Shown in pieces: positions 53,250 to 64,000 of a DNA stretch of 64,000 nucleotides (positions are counted from its first letter, which is position 1; every line of letters begins with the position of its first letter). Made by a program: the position numbers and the translations under genes. The notes beneath the pieces are model-generated. The model did not search any database. It was not told the origin of the DNA and saw only the letters and a list, made by a program, of their open reading frames with translations. The DNA is taken from contig BQMF02000269.1 of the NCBI GenBank assembly GCA_027922465.2, forward strand, positions 186,001 to 250,000. Direction: 5' to 3'. This stretch comes from Turritopsis dohrnii (taxonomy: Eukaryota; Cnidaria; Hydrozoa; Anthoathecata; Oceaniidae).

Positions 53250-56200
53250 CAGGCCTCCCAGTACTCCCAAATTCGGCATTGTTTTCATATATTTTTCATA
53301 TATTTCGTGTAATTTTCATATATTTCATATATTTTAGGTCAAAGGCAAATCAAGTTCAGTCATAACTTTTAAATCAAACTAACATGCAGCCATAATAGTT
53401 TATTCATCTTCGTCCTTATTTAGTTATCCATCTTAGAGTGCTTGAACATCTAGCAAGTGGCTAATTTATTTTCAGATTTAGATCATGTTTTTTTTCAGTT
53501 TAGGCAAATAATAAGTTATAAAATGACAGGTACAAAATACAACAAACAATAGCAAGGCAAGTTCAGTTGGTTAACAGAAGCGAAAGATAATGTATATTCA
53601 GCCACCTGTAGTTTATGTAATAAAACATTTAGCATAAAGAATAGAGCTATATCTCAAATTCAGCAGCATGCAGATACAGAAACTCACCAGAAAAACATAA
53701 AAAAAATGAAAAAACAGCAAACTTTTTCTGCAACCAACAAATTGATTGAACTCAATAACATTGCAACGGAACTTACTGAAAAAGAAAAAGTTTTAAAAGC
53801 TGAATTAATACAGGCCATGAATATAGTTGCAAAGAATCAAAGCTTCAGATCTGCTAACGGAGACTTCAAAAGATTTCAGTTTATGTTTTCAGACTCTAAC
53901 ATTGCAAATTTGTATTCTCAAGAGGAAACAAAAGTAAAGGACAATATTCAGTTTGGGATTGCACCATTTTTTTCGAGATATCAGATTGAACGACATGAAG
54001 AACAGCCCTTTTAGCTTTTAATTTGATGAAACAACCACAGCACAGAGGAAGAAGCAATACGATGCATACGTAACCTACTATTGAACAAGCTATCATAACT
54101 TCGTACTGTGGATCATTATTTATGGGTCATTGCTTGGCTGAGGATCTTGTTGATCACCTTTTTGAATTTGTACATAGACTTTATAGATTTACTACATAGA
54201 TTTAGATGTCCAGCTGTTACTAGCTCTTGGAATTGATGGTCCCAGTGTGAATAAGGTGTTTGTGCATAAAGTGATTAAGGAGCTTGAAAAGAAGCACTTC
54301 ACGGCTACTTTAAACTTAGGAACTTGTTCTTTGCATTCTGTTAATAATGCTTTTAGTGAAGGAATCAAAGAATTTAAATCACTGATTGATCTTGACGAGT
54401 TTGCTATTGACTTGCATTTTTTTCTTTAAGTACTCTGCTGCTCGAAGGGAAGACTACCCGGAGCTAGAAAAGTTAACTGAAGTTACAAGCCAGTTTGTGA
54501 TCAAGCATTGCCAAACTAGATGGCAAAGTCTAGAAAAAGTCCTTGTTCGTATTATTGAACAAATTGAAAACCTAAAGATGTATTTTATAGAGTATCTGCC
54601 AAATAGCCACGATTCAAAGGTAGAAAGGGTATTGAGAGCACTGAGAAATACCAGCGTATCAGAAATAACTTGAACAACCCTCTACTAATTCCATCTATGT
54701 CATACATTGTCCACCTGGCTGATATATACAGAAAGTTTATCCCCCCTCTTCAAGCTGAAGAACCCAAGATTCATGTCAAAATCCATGAATCTGGTCAAAG
54801 AGTTGATGTCAAAGTTTGTACATGCACATAATTACCTTAATGATCACAGCAGGTTACTTGAATTGAAAGAATTGCAGAAGGCAGTAGGTGATATGGGTAA
54901 TCATAAGGTATATTTAAGATTTTTGAGGCTGATTCTAATACCTTCCTTTTCCTTGATCTTCAATTTTGAGTTAGGGACACATGAATAAATATCTTAGTTA
55001 TTCCTTTCCATTACATACCAATAAACCAATCTTGTTTAGCTCTTTTTGAGTTTTGCTATGCATTGAGATTCTTCTTTTAGGTGTAGATTCTCTTGAGTTT
55101 CTTATTTATTTTGTTTTTATAGATTTAATGACAGCAATTAAAAATGATTTTAACCTTTCTTCTCATTGTAGATCAATCTTGATTTAGGAACACATGTTGC
55201 TTCTCTGCTATCAAAAGAAAAAGTGTTTTAGTTCGATCGGTGCGTCATTTGCTAATCAACCTTCTGTTAGAAAATAAAGTGATCATGTCTGCTACCTGTT
55301 TTCAGCCAGGCATGCATGCAAAGTGCATCAATGCAAAAAAAATGTGCCGTTAAGGAAGGATGGTCGGAAAGGTTCTTGGTACAGAACAAATTAGGAATCT
55401 TTTTCATGTCAAACCTGACATTACACTAGATGGATTTTGCGATGTAATCAAACAAGAAGCTACGCAATACACAAATGGAAAATAATCCCAACTTCACTAG
55501 CCTTGAAAGACAAGGAAGATAAAATCAAGAATACAAGAAATCAGCATTCATACTGGAAACAGGCTTACAAAATTGCAGGAATTGAGCAAGATGAAGAGCC
55601 ACACAGTAACCATAGAAGAATTGATGAATATTGCTTGAAGGTTTATTTAGTTAGCTTTTAGAAAACTAAGACATCTATTCTGATTCAGCTTTTTTGTTGA
55701 ATGTTTCAATTAGATCTAGAAGTATAATTTTTATCAGGCAATTTGAAGTAAATGTTCCCATTTCTTTATCAGGTTAGCAAAATTCGTGACGAAGATGGTT
55801 TTTTTAAATACAGAAACATGTGCCAATTTGCGAAATGTGTTTTCTCTTTACCACATGGAAATGCTGACCCTGAGCACGGGTTTTCAATAAATAAAAAGAT
55901 TCTGGAAGTTCATGGCTGTTCATTAGAGCCAGATACCATAGAAGCAATACATCTTGTCAAGGATTATCTCATCACAATCAGAGGAATTGAAAAGATTGAT
56001 TTCAGTAAAGCTTTGCTCAAGTCCTGCTCCAGCGCATATTCAAGATACCAATTTTACTTGGAGGAGAAAAGGCAAGAAAAAGAATTTGCAAAAGAGAAGG
56101 AGAAACAGAAAGAACTGGTGGAGGCTGCCAAAGATGAGACTGAACAATTGAACAGGGAAAAAGACATGATTTTAAAAGGTATTGAGATTGCAGATAAAAG

Positions 56201-56823
56201 CATAAAGGAAGGTAATGAAGATCTGGAGCAAGTTTTGAAGAAGAAAAATATACTCATTGAATGCTGCCCAAAATAAGATTAGTATGGGTTTAAAGAGGAA
56301 AACAGAACTGTCCAGTGAGTTGGCAGCATTGGAAGAGACAATTACAAAGAAAAGAAAGGAATAAATTCCCTTTATTGTTTATATTCTGGTTTTCATCTAT
56401 CGTTCTTATAGCGTAGAATTCATGCCTCTCTCTTAACATTGGAAATACCTAATTTTTGTTACATTTTCTTGATTGTGGTAGTTTGCCTTTTAGAGTTCCC
56501 CAATCATAATTTTGTTTGTTAGGTATTACTTGAATAAATAGAGTTGCTAGAGTTATGAAGACCTAGTTTTGAGCAACATATTAGGTTATCCTTGTATAGA
56601 GTATTTTTGATTATTTATATGACAATAGTTTTAAATGAAAAATGGGCAAAACATGACCAATAAAATAAAATGTAGAATTAGAAGTATTCATGAAGTTTTT
56701 TTTCATGTATTTCATCAAGATGTCATATACTTTAATGAAAATGTTCATATATTTCCATATATTTTGTCCATTTTTTGTCATATATTCTTATTATATTTGA
56801 CTTACAATGCCCTGGGAGGCCTG
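53250..56823 (+). mobile_element. hAT-type DNA transposon, 6-bp target duplication
   Basis: 3,574 bp with perfect 12-bp TIRs CAGGCCTCCCAG and duplicated TCATTA (53244-53249, 56824-56829). The ends start CAG as in hATs. Both subterminal zones carry many CATATATTT repeats. hATs normally duplicate 8 bp; 5- and 6-bp groups are known. Carries the transposase remnant described next. Confidence 0.85.
53565..56363 (+). pseudogene. hAT-like BED-finger transposase, decayed
   Basis: N-terminal zinc finger WLTEAKDNVYSATCSLCNKT..HADTETHQKN (53565-53700), a conserved linker to FFSRYQIERHE, FDETTTAQRKKQYDAYVTYY (first D) near 54025 after a frame change, LLALGIDGPSVNKVF near 54225, LGTCSLHSVNNAF, FKYSAARREDYPELEKLTEV, KHCQTRWQSLEKV, then a decayed centre. 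C-terminus QFAKCVFSLPHGNADPEHGF and SINKKILEVHG near 55865 is the hAT dimerisation-type block, then a coiled coil to 56275 and a further tail. At least six stops or shifts. Confidence 0.82.
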
Positions 56824-56829
56824 TCATTA

Positions 56830-57690
56830 GCACAGCAGTCAAACTAATCTAAGCAGAGATTCAAATTCCAAACACTGAAGAATATCCATCAATAGAGGAC
56901 ATGCACAATCATAGTCACAGTCTTGCTCCAGAACTCGTTTCTGACAAGTTAAAGCAATCTTCAATTGCTCCAAAAATTATGAAAGCTATCAGGATGCAGG
57001 GTGACATTCCACTACTACATTTTAGAGTTTGGGTGTAGAGCTTGATCACAAATTTGATCCAAAATGGCTCACAAGGATCATTCAAGCGGTGGGTTTCTGA
57101 CTATGTAGATCATGATAGTGCACTCTTGATGGCAAAGGTACTTTTCATGAGATGGGCATTATTGTTGCCGGAATGATAAGAGAAAAGTTTGTAAGAAAGG
57201 AAGAGGCTGTTGCATCAAAAGCAAAAATCTCAATACTGTGGTACAAGGTACCAGAGAGAGCGACGTTATCAAAGGTTAAATTCAAACTTATCTGCGAAAT
57301 TATGAATTCAATATATGGAGTATATCACCATTTACAAAATGTTCATCAGAGCTGAAAGAACCAGGAATTGGTACAAACACCTGGAGGCAATGAGGCTTAT
57401 GATTCACCTATTTGCCGCAACCAGACAAATCAACTATGGTAAAACTGCCAGCTTGTATCTTCAATCAATGCAATCATTAAGAGAAGAGTCCCCGTGGTTT
57501 ATCTGGCTATCATTGAATACGATGCAGAGACCGCTTCTGGGCAGGGCTTTGGCAAGAAGTAGAGGAATGGCCAAATCTACACCCAACCCCTGGGTCGGTA
57601 CCTTGCATGAATGCACCTCAATCCATGGTGAAACACCGTTTCATAAGCAGTCAACAACATTGAGAAGCTGGGGAGGCACGCCATAAAAAA
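56830..57690 (+). pseudogene. Older repeat gene, part right of the hAT element
   Basis: STAVKLI, a stop, then AEIQIPNTEEYPSIEDMHNH, APELVSDKLKQSS, IRMQGDIPLL near 57000, and in shifted frames ERTRNWYKHLEAMRLMIHLF and AATRQINYGKTASLYLQSMQ near 57350-57480. FAA..HINYGK.A..YL..M is a motif of a family of large repeat-associated proteins in invertebrates; I cannot name its function. Many stops. Confidence 0.5.
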
Positions 57691-57817
57691 GGTGAGAAAA
57701 ATTTAGTATGAAAAGACCAATTGACGCAATACAATCCATTTGACTGTCAAGACACAAGATTGCAGTGTATCATTACTGGAGTGACCACTGACAAAGATGA
57801 TGGAGTAACATTAAAAA

Positions 57818-57912
57818 GTGTCTCTCCTCTCTGTGGTTTTACGACAAAAGGGGAAAAAGAAGAAGGATTTGGCCGTTTATAAAAATAAAAGCAGGATGCA
57901 CAAATTAGTATA
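57818..57912 (-). mobile_element. Helitron family 5'-end fragment
   Basis: Minus-strand TTGTGCATCCTGCTTTTATT...GTCGTAAAACCACAGAG matches the first 95 bases of Helitron copies 1-3. Rest absent. Confidence 0.7.
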
Positions 57913-57989
57913 ATGTTTGTGACACATTATTGTGCAAGAGGATTGAATTTTGGCAAGTAATTTATTTGAAAGATACGCTAGGGGATATA

Positions 57990-58165
57990 TACGATGGCCC
58001 ATAAGTGACATTTTTCAAATGATGTTTTTTATATATATTCCAGTATTATTAGTACTCGCCGAATAATATTATTAGTTGCCGACTAATAACACTCAGCAAT
58101 CAATCAATACTAGTCGCTGATTAATAATAGTACTCGCAGATTTATAATAATTGTCAGCGGAACGA
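57990..58165. repeat. Degenerate TTAGT/CGCCGA/TAATA motif cluster
   Basis: ATTAGTACTCGCCGAATAAT, TTAGTTGCCGACTAATA, CTAGTCGCTGATTAATA and AGTACTCGCAGATTTATAAT follow each other with alternating orientation, 40-150 bases upstream of the ATG at 58203. Confidence 0.5.
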
Positions 58166-58202
58166 ATGACAAAACAGTTTCCTGTGCCACTTGTAAACAA
58201 AG

Positions 58203-59632
58203 ATGGCGTCTGACAACAAACAAGACCTCGTCAGGACTGAAATGGAAGAAAGCATTAACCAAGTAAGTTTGCAAAAGCTTTGACTTAATGTATGAGAAAT
58301 TATTTGTGGTTATGTAAGCTAGCCATGTGGAACCTATGAAACTTGTGTTGTAATGCATGGCATTAGCCTTTTGTTCATGACTCTATAAAAACATTGATTG
58401 TTTAATTTCAACTCTCCCTCACGTAACGAATTTTGATTCTTTTCAAAGTTTATGGCAAATGTTTTTCCACAAAGGCCAACTGACCAAAATGAAAAAAACC
58501 ACATGGTTATATCTCATTCCTATAGGGAATTACAACTCTTTAAATGTTGAGCATCAAGCCAAAATCATATTTAAAGATTTTTTCTTATTTCACCGCTTTA
58601 GTAAACAAAATTGAATAACAATCTGATTTTATTGTGAATGTGGTGATGTTAGAATGTATGAAAAGTTAAAACGATAAAAAGAAAACCACCTGGTGTCATT
58701 GATAATGATACTAAAGCAATAACTAACACATTGGCAAAAATGAATGAACTGAGAAAAAAATAGTTTCAAACATTCATAAAAAGATTTACAGCTATTGAGA
58801 CATCAATTACTTATGTAAGCAAATAGTTACTTTGCCTTGAATTTTTGCAAATAACTACAAAATGATTTGGTATTTTAAAAGAAAAATTCAAGGGAAATAT
58901 TCAAAAAAATGTTTTTTAAAAAATTCACTTCAGAGGGTATTGACTATCCTTAATGAAGTCAAATAAAACTGGGTAATTCAGAAGTACACTTAGGTTTGTG
59001 AATTTTTCTACAATGTTGTCTGCTGTTTAGAGAAGTGACGATAAAGACCTGGAATTATCAGGACTAAAAGAAAAAGGACACATAATTGCCTTAAAAGGAT
59101 TTTGTATGCGAGAATAGCTTAATCTAGTTCGTTATTAGATCAAAAAGTATCAAAAATCTAAAGAGTGCAGGAAGCGAGTGCCGGGTCATTCTCAAAGAGG
59201 AAAGCAAGCAGTCATCAAATAAGTGCAACTACACAAAGAAGAATGTACCTTGGATGGATGATTTATAATGAAAAAAGAATGGATTATGTTTCAGTTCTAA
59301 GACCTCAAGGTGCTGGTACACTTACTGAAGTCTTTGACAAACAGTCTTCTGTGGATGACATTCTTACTGTTGCAAAATAATTATTTTTTTAAAAAGGAGA
59401 ATCTGCTTTTCATTGAAAGCTTGTAGACCATGAAGTGCATCTTGGAAATTTTGCTGGTCAAGAAATGGATCCAAAAACATTTCAGTTACAATCATACATG
59501 GAAAAATATAATTTCTAAAAGACTTTATGTGTTAACTAAAAGAAAGTCGGTACTACAGAAACTTCAAGATGCTCTTGCTGAAGACTTAAGTGATGACAGT
59601 GACTTTGAAGTCTTGACTAAAAAGTCCAAGTA
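58203..59632 (+). pseudogene. Multi-exon repeat gene, decayed
   Basis: Exon 1 ATG 58203: MASDNKQDLVRTEMEESINQ, donor GTAAGT at 58263. Exon 2 after TGCTGTTTAG near 59030: RSDDKDLELSGLKEKGHIIA with LKGFCMRE and a stop. Then QRRMYLGWMIYNEKRMDYVS near 59215, RPQGAGTLTEVFDKQSSVDD, ILTVAK, and after several in-frame stops LVDHEVHLGNFAGQEMDPKT. The R.MYLGW..Y.......V...GGGTR.......S...IL..A..LFF..G pattern recurs in invertebrate repeat proteins. Function unknown; too many stops to be active. Confidence 0.5.
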
Positions 59633-59799
59633 AGACTTCTCTCCCTCGAGTTCTTGATGCGATATCGTATGACTATTATAGTTGGTGTATGTTTGACTGA
59701 TAATTATTGTGTGTTATCATCATTACGTTGTTTCTGTTTGCATTTTGTTATGAGTGTCCCTAAGTTCTACTCCTGGTGAATTATTGAGAAGTTTGGAGT

Positions 59800-59889
59800 T
59801 TTTATTTGAGAGAGTGATATATTTAGTTTTGATTTATGGTCAATGTCTTCTTTGTTGCGTGTAAAACCAGGCGAGAGACACTTTTTTCA
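59800..59889 (+). mobile_element. Helitron family 5' fragment, split by copy 3
   Basis: GAGAGAGTGATATATTTAGTTTTG...GAGAGACACTTTTTTCA matches the stretch about 40-130 bases into the Helitron 5' end. Copy 3 begins right after it, so it landed inside an older relative. Confidence 0.65.
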
Positions 59890-62124
59890 TCTTATTTTAA
59901 TAATCCGCAATTGTGCATACCACTTTTATTTTAGAGAGTGATATATTTAGTTTTTTTCTCGGTCAAAACCTTCTTAATTTTTCCCTTTTCGTTTTAAAAC
60001 CACGTAGATGCGAGAACAGTTTTTTTAATGTAAGTGTGACGTTGAAATTTTTTAAAGCAATCAAAACGAAAGAAATTCTTTTTTCACCATTTTGATTGGT
60101 TGATGGTTTCCAGAAAATTATTTCGTTAATAACCGATTTTCATTATCGCAGTTATTTTCACGAAGAAACACAGGTTTGTAGACATCTGAAGGTATTGTCA
60201 TTTTAAAACTGTTTATTGTAAAACATTTAAAGTTATGTATTTTACATTAATAGAAGAACAGGTAGCACATGTACAATTGAGTTTTTGAACAGATGTTTGT
60301 TTTTTATATGATAGGTTTTTTCAGAGAAAAACTGAACGAAGAACGAGTGGAAGAAAGTTTACTTTTACGACAGAAACGTGTGCTGATTTTATGTATTTCT
60401 TTTTATAGTTATCAAATAGTTATGAGAGTGCAGCAGTGAAGTAGTGTAGTTGAAGTGAAGTTGTTTTATAATGGCTGCAGAAAGGATGATGTTTATTTGT
60501 ATTTGTGAAAATGGTTTTACTTCTTTTCGGTGGTAAAACGCTTGGAAAAGACATAAAGTAATATACGTAAGTACATGAGTCAATTGCATTTAGTAAATAT
60601 AGCGTTAAAAGAGAGTAAAAACAGAGTTAAAACGATTAAAAAGATGCATGCCCTACGAGCAGTTACTGATTTGTTTTGGTAACGAACTGGCTGTTCTTTA
60701 TTTTATTTATTTCAAAATGGCTCCACAGTTATGAAGTTTAGAAAACAACATGCAATGAGAGCTCCTTTTCTTTATTTTATGCCCTTCACTGTATAAAAAT
60801 GGTAGTGGAATTTCAGGAAAGTATACTGGGAAGTAAATCAAGTGTTATTAATTTATGTACAGGTGTATGAAATATAGAAAGTAAAGAGTTTAGAAGTGTT
60901 TGATAATAGCTACAGAACATGATCAATATTGTTTACTAACATGATGATGTGAATTGGTATTTAATTAAAACACAGTATGTCTATGAATAAAGGATAAGAG
61001 GGTTGTTTACTGTTTTGTTTTGAATTAGCCAGAGGAGCTTTGAACTGAAATAAAAAATGGGTCCACACGTTGTCATATGTTGATATTTTTTACCTATACA
61101 AATTCTGTCATTACGTTTGTGTTATTAATTATTATTTATAAGGTAAATATGTTTTCAAAGTTTTTTTTAGTTTGTTTTGTTTTTCTTTCGATTTTGTCAT
61201 ACTATGATTATAGGTTTTTTGTATGTATTTTGAATATTTTCGTCTGCTAAAAAAGGAAATGAAGCACATTATGGGTTAAATTATAATGTTGAGAGGCTTA
61301 GTTAAGAGAATAATGGGTTAAAAAATTTTAGAAGTTCATTAATTATTACTTTGCATTGAAATTGACCTACAAAAAAAGTGTAACTGGGTGGATTTTTCTT
61401 AAGTTTTTAATTTTGTGTTATGGTAATTGTTTACGTACTTTGTCTTAGTATATAAGTTTGGCATTTTGATTTTATTTGTTACTTTTTACCTACTGGGTAA
61501 ATTTTTTATTTTAGTTATTGCTTTTAGGATAAATGCATACTTGAATTTCCGTTTTGTTTTTTGTTGTTGTTGTTTATTTCAATATTGTTATAGCATGATT
61601 AAGTTTTCGGTATTACAATTAAATTATTCTTTTAGGCAATAACAAAAAAAGCACAAACTCGTGGTTTTAATCATGATGTTGATGGTTTTGGGAAGAACTA
61701 ACTATATCATTTCAAAAATTCATTAAAGTTGGAAGGTATCATTTTTGTAATGTTATTCAATGTTTGGTTTTGTATGTCTGGGTAAACGGTTCTGTGTTAT
61801 ATATTGCATTTTTTACATTAACGTTACTTCTCTTCTGCGTATGAATATATGTTCTGAGCCATGTTGCTATTTGTTTCTCTTTTAAATTTTCTCAATGTAA
61901 GGAATGAATTAAAAATTAATGCCTGAAAAGAAGCTTTTGCAAGAGTTAAATTCTGCGACACAACGCATACTGAACATGGGTGGCGAGCGACGCCGCGTGG
62001 GATGTTTTTGAGTTGCGATTCTATGATTGATTTGTTCGTCATGGGGTACATACACGGGAATGGTGGATTTGACCTAATGTTTTCTAAGTTAAGTTCGGTA
62101 AAAAGTTTTTACCCAGGATACTAG
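59890..62124 (+). mobile_element. Non-autonomous Helitron, copy 3
   Basis: 2,235 bp: TCTTATTTTAATAATCCGC start, GGTAAAAAGTTTTTACC hairpin, CAGGATACTAG end, flanked by A and T. More diverged from copies 1 and 2 than they are from each other in places, and lacks the segment near 39990-40240 of copy 1. Confidence 0.88.
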
Positions 62125-64000
62125 TTATTATAAATCTGGAAGCCAAGGCGGTGGCACTCGCCGACCATGTTCAGCCTGCCTTTTGTTACCACCTGCTCCA
62201 AATTATTGCACTTAAAACCAGCGGTAAGTGAGGGACGTAAAATCGGAGAACAGCGGTTCAATTCTAATGACTTGCAGTTCCTTTGCTGGCTTTATCACTT
62301 AATAAAGCTCCTGTGCACATGATGACAAAATACGTTCCTGATGTTTCAAATCTTGCATGTTCTTAACTCAGCCGTTCATTGTCACAGTCATATTTAAACT
62401 GTCAGCAAACTTTCTTGCTTTACACAATGCATCCCAAACGTGAACTTCATGGGTTTTTATTTATGATATTAAAACATCTGTGGCATGATCATTTAAAAGT
62501 TTTTATTTTTAGAAAACACGAAGAAGAATTTTATAAACAGAGTAATTAACAATCAATTATAGTTATCACAGGACATCTCATTTCAGTCTCACGGGACATT
62601 TTTTCTGTGTTATTTCAGCGTTTTCACAGTTCACAAAATAAGCTTTATGAGGAGGATGTGTTTTTCACTTCATTCATAACTTCATAATTCACACGCACTA
62701 TTCTTGGGATTTTCACAGCAGTGTGTTCAGGCTGGTAAGCTAATTTATTTTTTCTGTATTTAACTATGTACAAAAATCATCAAAAATATCTATTTCAATC
62801 AAATTAATTTTATTAGTTATCAATCTGGATTCGTATCTTTTTTAGTTTGAACAAATTTTAACAAGTTATTAACGACTGCACTCTTAAAACACCCTAATCC
62901 CGACACAAAATCAAATATCAGTTTAAACAATGGTTTCAAAAAAACTGTATTTCATGATGTGCTATTTATTTACTTTTTAAAACCAATCGATTATCAGTTT
63001 AACAATACACTCAAAACGTAGAGAGAAAAAACTTCAAATTATTGTTACCTTTTGTTTTATGCGCTCTAACATGGGTGCTGTCAGAAGTAGGTGAAAAAAT
63101 GGTTTCTCTTAAAAACATTACAAGGGAGGAAAAAAATAATTTTGTTTCATCACACTTTTTTCACCAGCTATAAATACAGTTAATTGGCTTATAAGAATTT
63201 AATGAAGCAAATTGTTGAGTTTTCCTTCAATATCTTTTCGAAGAACAAATATTAATGGATACAGGATGAAAAGCTCTTTCTTGTGATATAAAATTCGTAA
63301 TATTTGATCAGACATGTATTGAGAAATACGCCTTGCAAGTTGGTGGGTAAGACATTTTGATACACACTGTTTATAGATTATAATAAAAGAAACATTATGT
63401 AAAGGCATTCTCCTTTATTTCTCAGTGTTTTATTAGCCATTTTTAGTTTGTTTACACGTTCCCTGTGGTTTTTCATTTTGGTCTTTATTTTTCATGTTTT
63501 TCAGTGTTTTTTTTATTTGTTTGGGTTTTTATGTCAATTTCTGTGTCATTTTGTTCTGTAGTATATATGTCATATCTAGGTCAGTATTTTGTTTTATTAA
63601 TTTATCAATTTTGGTCAGTATTTTCTAGGTCTGTATTTTATATATGTAGTTTTCTGATTTCTCACTATAAATCATTATACACTTTCACTTTTTCTATCAT
63701 CAATTCAAAGAGTGGTCATGGAACACACATATCATTCACATCTTTGTCTTTTCATACTCAGGCAAGCTGGTATGTCTTCTTGTTTATCTTCCTTTTACTT
63801 TGCTTTGTTCACTCTTTATATACTTATATTCAATAGTTGTATACTTATATTCTACTTTAAGCTTTGATAAATTTTTCAGATAGTTTATTTATTAAATTTC
63901 AGTTTGAACATATTCACACTGTTACAAACACTTGTGTTATCACCTGCTATCCATGACCCCTGACCCCACACATTATCCCTATTGGTTCACGAGCCAAAAA
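62125..64000. other. No gene seen
   Basis: AT-rich. A hydrophobic open frame at 63465-63836 is most likely chance in T-rich sequence. No RNA gene or repeat supported. Confidence 0.5.

Noticed and set aside
62240..62275. tRNA B-box-like GGTTCAATTCT
   Set aside because: No A box or acceptor-stem pairing nearby.
63465..63836. 123-codon hydrophobic plus-strand frame resembling a multi-span membrane protein
   Set aside because: Composition follows the local T-rich bias (F, L, S, Y, V), with no family motif and no supporting exon signals.
1..64000. CRISPR arrays, rRNA operons, bacterial promoters or ribosome-binding sites
   Set aside because: None seen; intron borders and transposon content indicate a eukaryotic nuclear genome.

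Overview
The window looks like intergenic or intronic DNA from an AT-rich metazoan genome. The repertoire suggests a cnidarian, possibly a hydrozoan: THAP-domain P elements and THAP-DDE_4 genes, Helitrons, esterase-type LINEs, an RLE-type LINE, DUF4371/hAT genes and an OTU-type repeat gene. No ribosomal, tRNA or bacterial operon structure was seen, and introns with GT/AG borders are common. The organism call is inference from the mix of families and not from any single marker. Nearly everything recognisable is a transposable element or the remains of one, often nested inside another.

Layout. 0.2-2.0 kb: THAP-DDE_4 transposase pseudogene, interrupted by a 246-bp repeat. 2.5-6.4 kb: small, internally deleted Ty3/gypsy element (minus strand). 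6.4-6.6 kb: mariner-like MITE. 6.67-14.41 kb: complete BEL/Pao retrotransposon (minus) with apparently identical 733-bp LTRs and one open polyprotein. 14.8-21.4 kb: a decayed minus-strand DUF4371 gene and an OTU-type gene; the second has been split by a repeat, a Harbinger MITE and a complete RLE-type LINE (plus) with 13-bp target duplications. 22-24.4 kb: pogo/Tigger and HARBI1-like pseudogenes. 26.1-28.8 kb: PHD-endonuclease-RT LINE (minus). 29.1-30.2 kb: LINE ORF1 fragment split by a second Harbinger MITE. 30.67-35.64 kb: a P element holding two convergent genes, inserted in a Mutator-like pseudogene. 37.9-39.1 kb: integrase-core pseudogene. 39.4-48.75 kb: one esterase-endonuclease-RT LINE split by two Helitrons of one family in opposite orientations. 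48.9-51.55 kb: a minus-strand RING gene whose N-terminal part is spread over a run of micro-exons. 52.1-52.5 kb: Helitron helicase tail. 53.25-56.82 kb: hAT element with 6-bp target duplications, itself inside an older repeat gene. 58.2-59.6 kb: degenerate multi-exon gene. 59.9-62.1 kb: third copy of the Helitron family. The last 1.9 kb holds nothing I can identify.

The nesting gives a relative age order: the interrupted LINE, Mutator-like and repeat genes are older, and the Helitrons, P element and hAT landed in them. In four cases removing the inserted element joins the reading frame cleanly on both sides, which fixes the element borders well. The BEL element looks youngest. The most unusual locus is the RING gene with symmetric phase-1 micro-exons.
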